NCBI GenBank assembly: GCA_026874595.1
Contig: CM049312.1
Location: forward strand, 80,186,929-80,250,928
From: Sipunculus nudus
Lineage: Eukaryota > Annelida > Sipuncula > Golfingiida > Sipunculidae
DNA: 64,000 nt
Reading direction: 5' to 3'
The notes under the pieces were generated by a model, which did no database searches, was not told where the DNA came from, and was given only the letters and a program-made list of their open reading frames with translations. This document shows, piece after piece, positions 21,390 to 34,666 of this stretch. Position 1 is the stretch's first letter. Each line of letters opens with the position of its first letter. Made by a program: the position numbers and the translations under genes.

Positions 21390-21436
<47 letters not shown>
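21390..21436. repeat. (AT)n microsatellite
   Basis: About 23 AT units. A second AT tract follows 70 bp later at 21503-21565. Tyr-Ile ORFs on both strands are by-products. Confidence 0.9.
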
Positions 21437-21439
<3 letters not shown>

Positions 21440-21502
21440 AATGAACATAAAAAGAAGAGAGACATTTGGGTCTGCGACATATGGCCGGTGGGGGGTGAAA
21501 GT

Positions 21503-21505
21503 ATA

Positions 21506-21565
<60 letters not shown>
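21503..21565. repeat. (AT)n microsatellite
   Basis: About 30 AT units, one interruption at the left end. Confidence 0.9.
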
Positions 21566-21566
<1 letters not shown>

Positions 21567-22418
21567 CTTGAAGGTAAGACATGTGAACAAGTATGAACTT
21601 CTAGAAGGGTGTCTGGAATTTCGTGTTCAACCCACAGTCTAGCCATGACGGCTGATTCACAGGTATGGCTAGTTTCTTTGCTCTTCGCATAAGGTGGGTC
21701 GTGGCATTATTGCTTCCGTTATTGGGGTAAGCGATTATTTCCTTCCGTGTGTGTGTTCGTTTGTGTAAGCGTTTGTGTGTGTGTTTGTGTGTTTGATCAC
21801 AACATAACTCACGCCATTTAAAACGAAATCTCAGGAAAATTTCAGGGCATTTCGGGGTTGGACCAATGAAGAATCGATTAGATTTTTGTGTGGATCCTGC
21901 TTATAATCCGGATTCAGAAACATAATTAGAGAATATCCACATATTTGCAGTCATTTATGCACGAATGCACCTGGGATATTGGGCCGAATAAGTAAATGCA
22001 AACATGATGGAGGCTTGCATTCCTTCGAATGCAGAATTTTAGTCTCATGTTGTGTTCAGGCGGCCGGACATCATAGAGAACAATAATGGCCCATGCTGTA
22101 TACCATTTAGAAAACCCGTACTTTTGTCAGTTTGTAACATGATGTATTAGATACTTGTTGGTGTTTACTGCTGTGTGACCAAATATTCCTTGATTTATTT
22201 ATATTTTTGATATTTTTGTGAATCTGTTGGCAACAGACCTAGAAATGCTGATTCTGATTTTTTTATTAATAGAGGATTGGTCTATAAAAAGTTAGACATA
22301 ACACTCCTCCCCACGCCACACCTGTTCAGGGACAGTATAACCGTTGTTTTGGATCATAAACCACGTCGCCTCGTGTACTTGTGCCGTTTGAATTACCATC
22401 TGCATTACCCTATATCAG

Positions 22419-22768
22419 TAAGGCCAAAAAAAAATTAAATAAAGGGTATGGTTCTCAGGCACGGCCAGCGTCAATTGAAACCCCCGCATCAAAAATATTT
22501 ATTTTGATTTTCAATAGAAACTTACCAATTTCGGCTCCAGCCGCTGGCACATTTCTTTCAAGAAGATAAAATCATACAATTTTGATAAGATTTCCTTTGT
22601 TTTGTAGCGCTTTTACTAGTTTAGCAAAAAATACTTTTCCCTTATCATTTGACATTTTTATCCAAACATACACAAAAGAAAAAAAATTAAAATAAAAAAG
22701 ACCGCCTGCCTGCATTGATTTCTGATAAAAAAACTGCCTGAGAACCAAACCTTATTTTTTTTGCCTTA
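22419..22768. mobile_element. 350-bp MITE with ~30-bp inverted repeats
   Basis: Left end TAAGGCCAAAAAAAAATTAA followed by GGGTATGGTTCTCAGGCA. The right end, reverse-complemented, reads TAAGGCAAAAAAAATAAGG followed by TTTGGTTCTCAGGCA. The element is AT-rich inside and has no ORF. A TA pair at each outer edge could be part of the element or a TA target duplication. The superfamily is undetermined. Confidence 0.75.
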
Positions 22769-23439
22769 TCGCCATGGTGTGACATGTCATGTGAAAAATC
22801 CCAGATTTTATGAGACGGTTTATGTGTTCCTTTCTCTACGCACCTCTTTCACTTATTCTGTCAGTTATAATACCTTAATGCTCCGCTACGTTTCATTTAA
22901 GTTTCCTTACTCTACATAAGTCGTATTATATTCACAGAAATTATCGTGAAATACAAACATGTGGGCTGGTGTATAACAGAACACGAATATATGACCCATC
23001 TCTGATTATTCTATGACTATGTTTTCTCTTTGTTTACTAAACGTAACAATTATTTTTTAAGGTATACAGCTACCTTTAATACTAACTTGACTATGTACGT
23101 ACATTTCCAAAACTAGGAAAGCACACTCTTGCATTCATTTAAATGGTGGTGTTATCCAGGCCCGGAGACTACCGCACAGTAACATAACTAGATACATTTA
23201 TCTCTCCGCAGAGATGGTGTTAAATGGGTTTAAACGAGATATATGCAAGCTCTATGGGTCCATACACACCAAGGTTAAAAACTTGTCACGGTATCTGAGC
23301 ATTCGACCTATTTAATTATAGGCGAAGTAAACAAATTCGTCAGAGAACACATGTTAACTCTCCCTTCACGTCACGTGTATTATACTGCTGTAAGGCAGAC
23401 GCACCATAGCAAATGTACCTATAATATAATATCTGTAAC

Positions 23440-24120
23440 CGGTATTAGAAACGTACATATTGTGTAATAGGCCTAATATCATTTTCTGTCAAAGGCCACA
23501 AATGGTTCCAATGAAAACCCCCACAACGCGTCTTTACAGTTAATTTATATATTTTTTCAAGCTTCAGTCTAACACTCGATACATCACCCATGGCCCGACT
23601 CCAAGTTTTGCAAGATTTCTGAATATATAGCACCTCAAATCCGACAGATACATAAGCGAACTATAATCGTACATCCACTTTGAGAGTAACTAAACAGTTA
23701 AACAATTTGATTGAGAGATCATGTGTTGCAGACATGGAATCAAAAAGGAAAGACACGGACTCAAAGAAAAGTAGACGAGCGGGGAAAGCCAAGACAAACA
23801 CGTTTGACAATATAACCTCCGGCTATGTCTGGTTTAAGGCCATGTCAATCGGTGCATGTGACAAAATCCACTGGCAGGCATAGCACCAGACGTACGATCA
23901 CCTGCTGATAACAAAATAGATCCTGCCACAAAAAATGGAAATTTGAACCTGTGTATTTTCATGAGACTCAGCTGATGGAAATGCATAATGTCTAGAAATA
24001 CGGGTCGCACAAAACGGTCTTCGTTCAACATATAACTCTTCTATGGTTCGACTTGATATTATGGTAGCGTGAAAAACTTGACATTGCCAAGCCGGTTTGT
24101 CCCACTGCGGCACAAGTTTT
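23440..24120 (+). repeat. Dispersed repeat R3, copy 1
   Basis: Matches 28665-29190 in the same orientation: CTGTCAAAGGCCAC, CAAGACAAACACG, TGACAA(C/T)ATAACCT, ACCTGCTGATAACAA/ACCTGCTGCTAAAAA, and CACTCAGCCAATGGAAA versus GACTCAGCTGATGGAAA. Short overlapping ORFs differ between the copies, so this is not a conserved gene. Confidence 0.6.
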
Positions 24121-24279
24121 GTATCCTCATTTGTATCACCGCTGCCATAAAGAGAATCTTAAATATGAAAATCTTGACCTTTTTTTCCAAACTCGCCGTG
24201 TGGCCATAAATTGGTTTATCCGAAATGAATAGAGGAAAGACCGCTCGCCGGGAAATGGCGCTCCCGTGCATGGGCGATA

Positions 24280-26190
24280 ATATGGATTAAGCACAACACA
24301 GAGGGAATACTCCTCGTGGTCACAGAACTATATAAATTGAATAGTCTAAATGTTCATAGAAAATTGTATAATTATTTGCATACAAAGTGACACTTAAAAC
24401 TGTTAACATTGAATAATAACAGCACTCATTACGAGATTAAATTGGATGACATAATTCAGTGACTGGTAACGACCTCTATTTGTCTGACTCGGTACAGCCG
24501 TTCAAACCTTCATAAAATTTCACTAAGCCGGATGGATTTGGAGTCTACGTTGTTTACCAAATGTATTTAAAAAATCAAAATGTATAATTTAAAAAAATAT
24601 TACATCTCTATAAAAATTACAATTAAGTTGATAATTTATTGATTTTTTTTATATTTCTAATGATTGCAGCTCCATATCGATTGACCGATCTCCTCGCCCA
24701 TGTCACGGTTCTGCCAACCATCATTCTTTAATGCATATAGCATGATCATTTACTTCAGAATAAAGTCTGGTTTTATTTTTTAAACATTCAAGGTTTTATT
24801 GTGCACATTTAAATCTTGTTAGAGGGGAAAACCTCTTTGTGGATAAAAATGGTAAAACATGTCACTGAATCTGAATATGGCGAATAAACTATTTGATAGG
24901 CTTTATATTCTTGTTTGCTACTACTTTCCTTTTAGATTTTTTAACAAAAGTTCTGCTTATCTATACAATCCACTGCGTATTTTAATCCTATATGTGATTA
25001 TTTGAAAATTGTATACCCTGAGTTACCCCTAAAATCTTATCATTTTCGCACCCCGAACTTCGGTATTAATATTGCAACAGTACGTTTATACATCGCTCGA
25101 TGTCGCTTGTCGCTGGTGTGTTTGAAAACATCGCTAGTCACCTGAAAAATATATCAAAATAACTGGAATTATTTTGATGCACGTATCGGAAACCTGAAAA
25201 CGAGGGAATTTCAAGGGAAAATAAACACGGTCGACGTCAGCAATTATCCCCGTGGAAAGTTTACGTGTGGCTCAGGTAGGCCTATCTTTCGAGGCAGCGC
25301 TCGGGCAAGGCAGGCTGATATCGGAATGGCTGTCTGTACTATTAACCATCCACCGCGTACAGCTGTGCACAGTATTTTTATCAGAATACCGCGACATTTC
25401 AGCACATGACGGCACTCAAACTTGACTTAATTCGATCGAATCTTTACCATGTCAGCTTTTTTAAGAATTAGTTTACTGTCTAAACAATTAAACGTTGCTA
25501 AATATTGCGACAAATGAGTTTAAAGTAGGCACTTATCTCAATCTTGCTTGACCATGCCCGACAAAGTGGGCCGATGTGTAGTACGGCAAGGCTTTATTGA
25601 ACGTATTCTGTGGTGACAAAAAATTACCAAAACCTCTTATGACAAGTTATTAATCTAACGACAGATAAACATTTCAAGATTCTACATTATAAATTTTATA
25701 TGAAAAGAAACGTTTTGAAGTATACATAAAGCGTTGTGCTTAACCGCAATGCAAAGGAAACGGTAGTCCGAGCAATCTTTCAATATCTGATAAATGTCTA
25801 ATTGTCGATGATCTGTCACTTTGTCAAAAACGTTTGTAACATAAAATTATCTTGCATTCATAATCTCGCAACATATTTGACCTCCGTTATGAATACTTCT
25901 TATTTTACTTTTTAATGAAGTAGTTATATCTTGATTTATTTGCTCAATACAGCTGACAATCAGCACACTTAGACCAGGGACAGAGTCGGGGTTAGTCTAG
26001 TTTAGGGAGTTTTGAGTAGTTGGACCATTGTGGGAGCTTAAAGGGACCTTGCAAATGCAGGGCACGAGTATTAATAGATATGCGGCCATAATAAGTTGAT
26101 CGACGGTAGTGACACTTGTGTGACCGACGCTTGAATTTTAGAGTTGGTAGATGATAAGGACTACGTAAACAAATTTGAGGATCTTGGCTT
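24280..26190. other. Gene-free stretch
   Basis: AT-rich, with only short ORFs. No tRNA-like boxes, tandem arrays or terminal repeats seen. Confidence 0.4.
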
Positions 26191-26700
26191 TTAATCAGCC
26201 AATTGTGACAAAGAATTGATGCTAAGGTGCATATGATAAAAAGTATTGACTCAGTCTCAAGCACGGACACCATAATATGGAAAACTATTACTGGACGGGC
26301 TTGCATCCAAAACAACTTTACGCACCCACATAGGTGCAGTGTACTTGATAACTCTTATAACAAATTGATATTACATGAATCTTTCAAAATATTTATTTGC
26401 ACAATAAAGAGCAATAAGCAATAAAACTGGTGGATGGTGACTCAGTAATTTACTTACAAACAAAGCCCCCAATAAATCTAACAATAAATGATAATTATGG
26501 ATGGATATTGTAATAAACCATAGTTTCCTGAAATTTTTAAATGTTAATTACATTTTCACAAACATTTTCTTGTTATGATAAGGGGGTTCACCTGCATTTG
26601 CCAGTTTATAATTACCCTTATATTTGTCATCCTTTGTGGTTATTATTATAGTTCATAATTACAAACTTACATGATTATATATTTAGGCTTCCCTATAATT
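26190..26700 (+). repeat. Dispersed repeat R2, copy 2
   Basis: The R2 core lies at 26480-26690. The segment before it (CTCAGTCTC.AGCA, GCATCCAAAA, CACAATAAA, GGTGGATGGTGACTCAG) parallels 29490-29680, so copies 2 and 3 are longer than copy 1. Confidence 0.55.
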
Positions 26701-27313
26701 AACCAGTACATCACGTTAAATAACATAATCTAATTTACATCAATAACACCGAAAGAACGTAAACCATAAAGGATTATACACAATAAAACCACGCACGGTA
26801 AATTTGATAAACATTTAATATGGAATTTATAACTTTAATTTAGATACTGGTTACATTTATTATAATTCAAAGAAAAAAAAAAGAGTTTAGGTGTGAAAAA
26901 GCAAGTAAAAACCTTCTATATATTTTTTAAGGTTACTTTCGGCAATCTAGATATAAAAATGATCACATCTGACATTTGAACGTCTTGTCCTCTAACAAAC
27001 CATATGCAAAAAAAAATCAAAATCATCGGACCGATATTAATCACAAAATGGCATTTATTTTGCAAGGCTTATTCAGGTATTAAACATGGCCCTGCTTACA
27101 TTTTTCTTGTGCATCCTAACCTGCAAAATGTTGTATTTAAATTGATTAATTAATTAGACAATTTTAGTCACAACTTCAAAGAGAACAATAAGAAGTAAAA
27201 TAAGATTTATAGTTTAATTGACGCATGGATATTCTAAAAGGCCCTAGAATACACGTTTTCCCCTTTTCCTTAAATCTATCTGTGGTTAAAATATCGTCAC
27301 TGTTTAAGCTGTT

Positions 27314-27317
<4 letters not shown>

Positions 27318-27355
<38 letters not shown>
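27318..27355. repeat. (AT)n microsatellite
   Basis: About 18 AT units with one G interruption. Confidence 0.85.
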
Positions 27356-27359
<4 letters not shown>

Positions 27360-27886
27360 GGGCTTTCAATAAGAAGGAAGTGTCCGAAATTCTCAGGTAA
27401 AATCATGAAGAGTCACATTAGATTTGGAGTGTCCCAAAGGGAGAGGATATCCTTGCTTTTGAGGATTAAAGGGACCTAATAACTTACAAATCATGTTTAA
27501 ATAACGGAAACACTAGCGTCTTCATTTTGAAATGTGTGCTACCTGCTAAATTTTGCCCTGAAACCGATTGCTTGCTCCTACACACGAGTGTCAAATACGG
27601 GGGACTGGGCGCCATCACTGGAGCAAACATAAACACAGGGCGAAAGCCACCTGTGTTGTCCGTTTTCTTTTCAGGTTTACAACCGGTATTTCACAACCGT
27701 GCACGAGCATGTTAAGGTCACAACACCTGTTTATCAGGAGGTGTCCTGACCGATTTTGCCCACTGGCTGAGACATCACCTGTGCGGTGGTTCAGTTATTC
27801 AATACACGGGGTCACGTGTCATTTCAGCAGAGATCCCTGGACCAACCGCACAAACATAGGTTCTACAATGAATTTACATTCGGCCC

Positions 27887-28144
27887 ATGGACCGTAATGG
27901 CAATCCATGCAGCAGTGATATATCAGAGAACATGACGGTCTATGTATGTACTTGTTTGGACTACTCTTTGTCTGAGATCTGTCGGGCATTGAACCTCCGG
28001 TCACGCGGCTTTGTTTTGGTTAATAGGCATCCGTGGACGGTGTATACTCACACGCAGAACCTCAAACAAGCTGAAGGGGAGGTCATGACAATGTTCCGGG
28101 ATGGTTTGCTGGGGATTCTTTTGTCTAAAGCAAAACTGAACTGA
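27887..28144 (+). CDS. Unrecognised 85-codon ORF
   Basis: An ATG-initiated frame within a 600-bp segment (27530-28140) of higher G+C than its surroundings. The composition is protein-like (TCLDYSLSEICRALNLRS, then a hydrophobic stretch GLLGILLSKAK), but no family was recognised. No splice sites were proven and no homologous copy was seen in the window. It could equally be part of an old transposon or chance. Confidence 0.2.
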   Translation: MDRNGNPCSSDISENMTVYVCTCLDYSLSEICRALNLRSRGFVLVNRHPWTVYTHTQNLKQAEGEVMTMFRDGLLGILLSKAKLN

Positions 28145-28664
28145 AAGATTAGGCATAATAGTGCTCATGATTATGTTCCTTTAATCCCAATCATCAACAG
28201 AAAATCGCATGCTTCAAGTTGGCCCAGTGAAACGGTTTACCTAATATGCTGCATTGTTCTCTGTATTGTCGCATATTTTGACGGGTCTGCATATTTTGTC
28301 TTGACCAAAGGTGGCTCTTGTAGCAGTCATAGTCCATTACCGACTACATCAAAAACTAGTCCATTGTGTAAACACTGAAAACTTTACAATTGATATACTC
28401 AACTATTAATATAGCTGACGATATTTACTCCTGAAGTGGGTTTACATTATACATACATTTGTTGGAGCCCATATGCAGTTATTATTTACACATCAGTTAT
28501 CCTCTCATACGTCTTAGATGATCAAGGTCAGATTAACATAACCCAGAGAGAACAAACGTTAACTAGCCTTTTATCTAATGTGTACTTTACTGCTTCAGAT
28601 GTTGATAGGTAGATGTTGATAGCGAAATTTAAGATGGGTAGTATTATTTGCACGTGGTCTAAAA

Positions 28665-29260
28665 TAATATATGGTGAAAATACGACTACCTGTCAAAGGC
28701 CACCAACGTTCACAAGGAATAACCACACGCATCTTAACAAAGAAGACAGGTGTTGTACAAATATCAAAATCACTAGATATATCATCTTTGACCCAAATGG
28801 AAGACAGGGACAGTCTATTGGTATATACAGATTAACCAACCACCCAATAAAAACAAACAAACGGACCATAAGCATTTTGTCTCATTAAGAATAACTAAAT
28901 AGATGACTTATAGGAATATGTGTAGTAGACATGCAACACAGATGGTAAAAAAAGGGCCCAAAGAAAAGCAAACAGGTAGCGGGGGGGGGGGGACAAGACA
29001 AACACGGATGACAACATAACCTGCATCAAAAATGGTACGTAGCTATGTCCCTCAGTGCGTATACCACCAAACATACAATCACCTGCTGCTAAAAACAATT
29101 GAGCTATTTTTTTTATACGACACTCAGCCAATGGAAACGGATATAGTCAAGGAACGCGGCCCGTACAAAATGGTCGCCAAAAAGGCCAATTCAAGGTCCA
29201 GCTTTCTGTTAAGCTTGCTTGATAATCTTGGACAATGTTAGGATTTGTGGCTCTGTTAAA
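28665..29260 (+). repeat. Dispersed repeat R3, copy 2
   Basis: Direct copy of 23440-24120 (see there), with a 12-base G run inserted near 28981. R2 copy 3 follows about 230 bp downstream; R3 copy 1 is not followed closely by R2. Confidence 0.6.
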
Positions 29261-29358
29261 AAGGTATAAGCATGTACTACTGGCCGAGAAATGGCCGACG
29301 TTTGACCTTTGAGCTGATTGATTATTATAGGGGTCGGTCTTACTCAACATAGAAAAGT

Positions 29359-29360
<2 letters not shown>

Positions 29361-29406
<46 letters not shown>
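29361..29406. repeat. (AT)n microsatellite
   Basis: About 22 uninterrupted AT units. Confidence 0.9.
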
Positions 29407-29410
<4 letters not shown>

Positions 29411-29489
29411 GACAAGGCAAAAAGCACTCCCGATAACTGAATGAAGTTAAAATAGTTTTACCAGTAAAAGAAATGCTGATAGCTTATAA

Positions 29490-29890
29490 CTCAGTCTCTG
29501 GCAAAGACATCTGTATACTTTATTATTGGGAGGACCTGTATCCTAAATATCTTCCACAAATAACCTTACGTGTACCTAACTACAGTTTACACCTTATTTA
29601 TATTACATTTATCTTTCGCGTAATGTATTTCCACAACAATGGGTACTTTTAATGCACAATAAACAGCCGGTGGGTCGTGACTGAGTATTAAAACAGTATT
29701 ATTAATAATTATGGCCGGGTATTGTAATAAACAATAGTTCCCTGACATGCTAATTGTTAACTACACTTGCATAAATGCTTCCTGGTCAAGATAAAATAAC
29801 ACTTGTATCCGCTAATTTATAAATACTTACCCTTATTTTTGTAATTTTGTAATTTTGGGTTATTTTTATCATATATACATACTTTAATCA
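29490..29890 (+). repeat. Dispersed repeat R2, copy 3
   Basis: Parallels 26190-26700, including CTCAGTCTC, GTGGGTCGTGACTGAGTA, ATAATTATGGCCGGGTATTGTAATAAAC and CCTTATTTTTGTAATTTTG. A related GGTGGGTCGTGAC motif also occurs at 34452. Confidence 0.55.
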
Positions 29891-30771
29891 TTATATTTCT
29901 ATCTCATTATATTTTTATCTCATTAAAAAATATAATTTACATTAAATACAACGAAAGGGAAGTAAACCACAGAGGCTTATTAAAATTATAAAAATAAAAA
30001 TTAGATAAAAATATCAAAAATAGAATTTAGATATAGCCTGTAATTAGAAACTTGTTACACTTATTATTATTATTAAAAGAAAAGTGCATGCTCTAAAAGA
30101 TTGTATGTGAAAAAAAACAAGAAATAATCATCTTCATATTTTTTATTTTACCATGGCATTTTAGTCTTCAAGAGATAACCTCTTCCATATTATTGCTGTA
30201 TAATGACCAAGACTACATATTACAAAACGAATATGATATTTCAAAACTCAGGTATTACATAATTTTACTCACTGATTCAGAGATCACAATTAGAACCAAC
30301 ACATTTTTTTTTTCGTTGTATAGCCGCATGGAAGTAAAAAAAATAACACCTGACACCTTGGACTTGTAAGGTGGTTTTCCATATATGCGTACATATGCAG
30401 TACGTATGCAATAAGTATGCTTATACATGTAGCTTGGAATAGAACACATATTTTCTTGGGTGATTCAATAAATGTGTATACATGTATACGCATGCGCATA
30501 CAGCACTTTTCGATCACTCAAATTAGCGATTGAAAACGCAAACGCATGGTAACGGACGGAGAAATTTCAAACTTTGACGTCACTGACAGAATATTACTGT
30601 GGCAGATGGGCCATGCAGCTTTGTATTCTCTCTCGTTTTGCTTTGTATTCTCTCTCTGAGCGATAACGGTTTTTTATTTAATTTTACGAAAATTGCCGTC
30701 ACCGTTAAAGCAGTAAATTCTGAGCAAGAGAATTTGCGTATATAACCTTACCGATTACCCAATAAATATAA

Positions 30772-30773
<2 letters not shown>

Positions 30774-30803
<30 letters not shown>
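30774..30803. repeat. (GT)n microsatellite
   Basis: About 14 TG units. Confidence 0.9.
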
Positions 30804-30806
<3 letters not shown>

Positions 30807-31181
30807 CAATGGCACCTTTCTGAAAGACCACTCTCATAACAAAATATCCTGTCTCTTAAGACCAACCTTAAATAAACCATAAGCATTGACATTAGTTATG
30901 ACTGACCTTTCTGACCAGACCACTTGTCAATTAGACCACTCTTTGCCAGTACTGAGCAAGACTTAATACACATGTAACACTCCATATACACATACATGAA
31001 AGGTTTGTGTGTGCCAGTCTTTGGATCTCCTTGAAAATTATTGATCATACCCCCCCCCCTCTCGCCCTTCTATTAAATTCTGGATCCACCATGCGTGGTG
31101 CATGGTATCACATATAGCAATGGACTGTGTAGGTGGGCTGCATGTATGGTGAGCCTGATGACTGAGATTTATTGTTGTTCA

Positions 31182-31262
31182 TATACTGTGGTGACTTCAT
31201 ATTCGCGAATTTTCGCAATTTTCGCGTATTATTTGTTTCGCGAGGGTTCATTGTTTGTAATA
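31182..31262 (+). repeat. MITE R4 end fragment
   Basis: Starts ATACTGTGGTGACTTCATATTCGCG and continues with TTTTCGC.ATTTTCGCG and TTTCGCGAGGGTTCA, the terminus seen at 50279-50650. Only one end is recognisable. Confidence 0.6.
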
Positions 31263-31987
31263 CAATCATGTAATAACTTACAAATATTATATACATAATT
31301 AAATTAATTAATTATAATAAATTAATTAATTAGTCAATATTTGTGCAAAATTGTTAAACAAATTCGACGGGAACCAAATGAAATCGAACGGTATTCATCC
31401 TAAAAAGGAGATAATTTGAAATATCTAATATCACTTTAGGAAGAGTAACAATTATAAGATCGAGAATGGGTCCTCCTATTCCCGAAGGCTTTATTTCTTT
31501 TCCGATAACGAACTCAAAACGTGCGTGGGTTCAATTAAATGTTTCGAATCTTTTGACACCAAACCAAGAAAATGATGATTCATTAAGAAGGGGCTGGTAA
31601 CCTTATGATAAAAGCAACTTGCTATCATCAAACCTTGTTAAAACAGTAAGAGCGAATAGTGTCTTTTTAAACAGATAGGACCAAATTCATCTACAATGAG
31701 TTTACCGATGCCTCGAACTAAAACATGGATTTAATTAATACAATGTGAAAATGTAGGAGCCAACGCTCCGACATGTGATGTTGTTACAAATACACTGTGA
31801 AGAAAAATCAAGGACCTTTTCAAATGCTTTCCAGTGCAAGTTTAACATGGCGTGTAACCTAGATGCCTTTGACAATTCTGACTGCGTGATGTGGTGTTAT
31901 GTACAGACTTTTTATCAACGTCTAGATTGCTTATTTGAATTTTAAACTATTTAGAGCCCGACCCTATTAAGTCTTATATTTGCTTCG

Positions 31988-32101
31988 TCCTGGACCATGA
32001 CAGCGGAGTTACAGAAGAGGATACAGGACACTGAGATGAGATGGTCCCGGAAAATCCTTGGTATATGCTACAAGGACCACATCACACCACATATCAATTA
32101 A
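31988..32101 (+). pseudogene. LINE reverse-transcriptase C-terminal fragment
   Basis: A 37-codon frame reading SWTMTAELQKRIQDTEMRW then SRKILGICYKDHIT before a stop. This matches the conserved region after the palm of many animal LINE RTs (ESWTLT...RRI..FEM...RK.L.ISYKDHVTN). It begins and ends abruptly, with the upstream reading frame already shifted. A dead fragment; the clade is undetermined. Confidence 0.75.
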
Positions 32102-32481
32102 CTACAAGTATAGGTAAATAAAATAACTGTCCAACATTTACATTAGTTTCCAATTTTCCAATTTCCAATTGTGATACACGGGTCACTGACATATAGTACA
32201 GGATAACTGACTATGTATACCTCGTCGCAGGTAGGAAGCAAAGGGTTTTAATAGAACAGCGGACCCGGCGTGCTGCAATAGGCGTCATGGCCCATGCGAG
32301 ACTTATCCATGTACCTACAAGGTTTATTTTTCAGTATGTATGTAGGCCTATGTGTGTATACCATTCTATATCCTCATTAAAGGAAGCCATCGATCATCCA
32401 GCATACCCATGTGAAATCAAACTGATTCTGCTCCGATCAAAAGTTGAGTTAATAAAGTAGATATGTATGGTATCTTTTAGC

Positions 32482-32515
32482 ACACACACACACACACACC
32501 GACACACACACACAC
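32482..32515. repeat. (CA)n microsatellite
   Basis: About 16 AC units with one CCGA interruption. Confidence 0.9.
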
Positions 32516-33120
32516 TTTTGCTGACTGAACAGGAAGATTCATGTCAGTATTTGCTGCAATATAACGATTTCAGGTGAAAACGCTTTGTTTTTCTGGGAAC
32601 TTGTTGGCTACCTTTAATTAATCTCAATAGCGTCGTGTATAAACACGTTATAGGACAGGAATCATAACCATAAATAAAGGCAACTATTATAATCATCTTC
32701 CTCCTGAGAACCAGGAAGTTTACACCAGTACACGAACCGACGGACATGGTAGTCACGGCCGGGGGGGGGGAGAGTTGAGAGTTTAATTGAGTTATTAGCT
32801 TCTCAGATATGGTTATTATTGCATGATCCACTAATGGATCTGTAAAAACCTGTATTGTCAATACGTTTGTTGCAGATATGTCTATGTGTTACCTTCAAGA
32901 AAGAAAGTAAAAAATAAATAAAAAAGCAGACATTTAAGGGCACATTGCAACCCCCGGGGACCTATTAACCATTCCATAGCTTACTACTCATATAAATGCA
33001 AATGCAGTATTTGCACTCTTGCAAAAGTTTACTGCATAGTAAATGCAAACATCAGAGATGTTTGGAGGTCAAATAAAAATAATATTGGCATCGACAATTT
33101 CTTTGCATTGGTCATGCGAA

Positions 33121-33122
<2 letters not shown>

Positions 33123-33180
<58 letters not shown>

Positions 33181-33195
33181 TGAATGAATGAATAA
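33123..33195. repeat. (AT)n microsatellite followed by (GAAT)n
   Basis: About 27 AT units followed by four GAAT units. The GAAT tail resembles the tail of the LINE at 15599, but no LINE sequence was recognised next to it. Confidence 0.85.
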
Positions 33196-33494
33196 CAGAT
33201 GTGAACAGCCAACTTTAATAATACGACAGCTAGTACCGGAAATCAGATGTTTCGAAGTGTTCAGTTGAAATGGTGAAAAAAATGGGGTCGCGCCTGATAA
33301 CTACTGGCTGCTATGTTTAAATGTGGTGTTATAAAACATTCTTTAGCTTAGTAACCATCGTTTGCGCTTTATCGTATCCAGTTAATCGAGAGATTTTATT
33401 TACATTCATACTTCACTTATAAAAAGTAGACCACCATTTCCTGCCCAGGTGCAAGAGGTGCTAAGGATTGATTTTCGAAGTGACACATCTAGCA

Positions 33495-33680
33495 ACCAAT
33501 TTGTTCCAAAGGGCAAGTGGTAACAACTGCGGCTCTCTTTGCTGACGACCCGTATTCGATTCCCAGTTCGGCTATGAGAGTGGGTTGTAGTGACCCGTCA
33601 AGATCAGCATTTTTTTCCTGGTTCCCCGTTTGCTTCTAACCCTCTCAGGCGATCGAACATTAGATCCCGGGCAATGGAGA
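33495..33680 (+). mobile_element. tRNA-derived SINE-like element
   Basis: Contains AAGTGGTAACAACTGCGGC (A-box-like) and, about 35 bp on, ATTCGATTCCC (B box), followed by a body with GTGGGTTGTAGTGACCCG. The tRNA fold is decayed. Boundaries are approximate. Confidence 0.5.
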
Positions 33681-33993
33681 GTTATTATATTTTATTAGTC
33701 TTTATAACTAGTTCTACAAAAACTGTGGAATAGTCAAAGTGTAAAGTATAACCTGTCGGGTATAATAATTATATTCTATCATGAAAAATAATCAACAGAA
33801 TCATTTTAGGACCTCTCGCTGCCCCGACCCCTTAACGACCACACTGTCTTGCAATGTGTTCTAATATTTAATAATTCAAGTTGGCTTAGCAAAATGATTC
33901 CAGAGAAATTATAGAATAATGAAATTCAATGCTTAAACTTGATGATAAATTGGTAATATTAAAGATGTGATAGACCAAATCAAATACACAATG

Positions 33994-33994
<1 letters not shown>

Positions 33995-34048
<54 letters not shown>

Positions 34049-34065
34049 TGATAGAGGAAATGAAT

Positions 34066-34102
<37 letters not shown>

Positions 34103-34103
34103 T
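33995..34103. repeat. (AT)n - (AC)n - (AT)n microsatellite cluster
   Basis: AT tract at 33995-34045, AC tract at 34068-34087 and a short AT tract to 34103. Confidence 0.9.
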
Positions 34104-34620
34104 TGTATTAATATATATTCATCTGAACAGTATATTTCAACAACAACTTCAGTCAATACCAAATAAATGAACACACTCTGGAGTTGGTAGTGTTGTAGGC
34201 TCCTGAAACATGAGTGCCTTGTGTATCAACTTAATTTACTTAGCCTGTCTAACTAAATATCCTGGTCACATGTAGGCATATCCGGTGTCGGCGCCATAAC
34301 AGAGATTAAGGCCACATGGTATACTGTATACTGATTCTCTTTACACCCCATTCGTCACATGAGGCAACCAAATCTGCGTTGGTTAAACAATCCTAATTGT
34401 GTGTCTTTGTGGGCAAACGTTATTATGCAATAATATATAACTTATTAAAGAGGTGGGTCGTGACCCAAATGAACAGTTAAAATGGGAATATAGCGTTATG
34501 TCTATTAATATTTATGCGTCTTTCTTTCTGAGCACACAAAATCTGTCTCACAAAAAATGACTTCTCGTTTTACACAAACATACATATATAAGATTTTCAT
34601 TTATGCTATTTAGATTTGTG

Positions 34621-34623
<3 letters not shown>

Positions 34624-34662
<39 letters not shown>
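34624..34662. repeat. (AT)n microsatellite
   Basis: About 18 AT units leading into a T/A-rich stretch. Confidence 0.85.

Positions 34663-34666
<4 letters not shown>

Noticed and set aside
32544-32861. 105-codon minus-strand ORF as a gene
   Set aside because: It contains a frame through a C run and shows no recognisable domain, splice borders or conserved copy.
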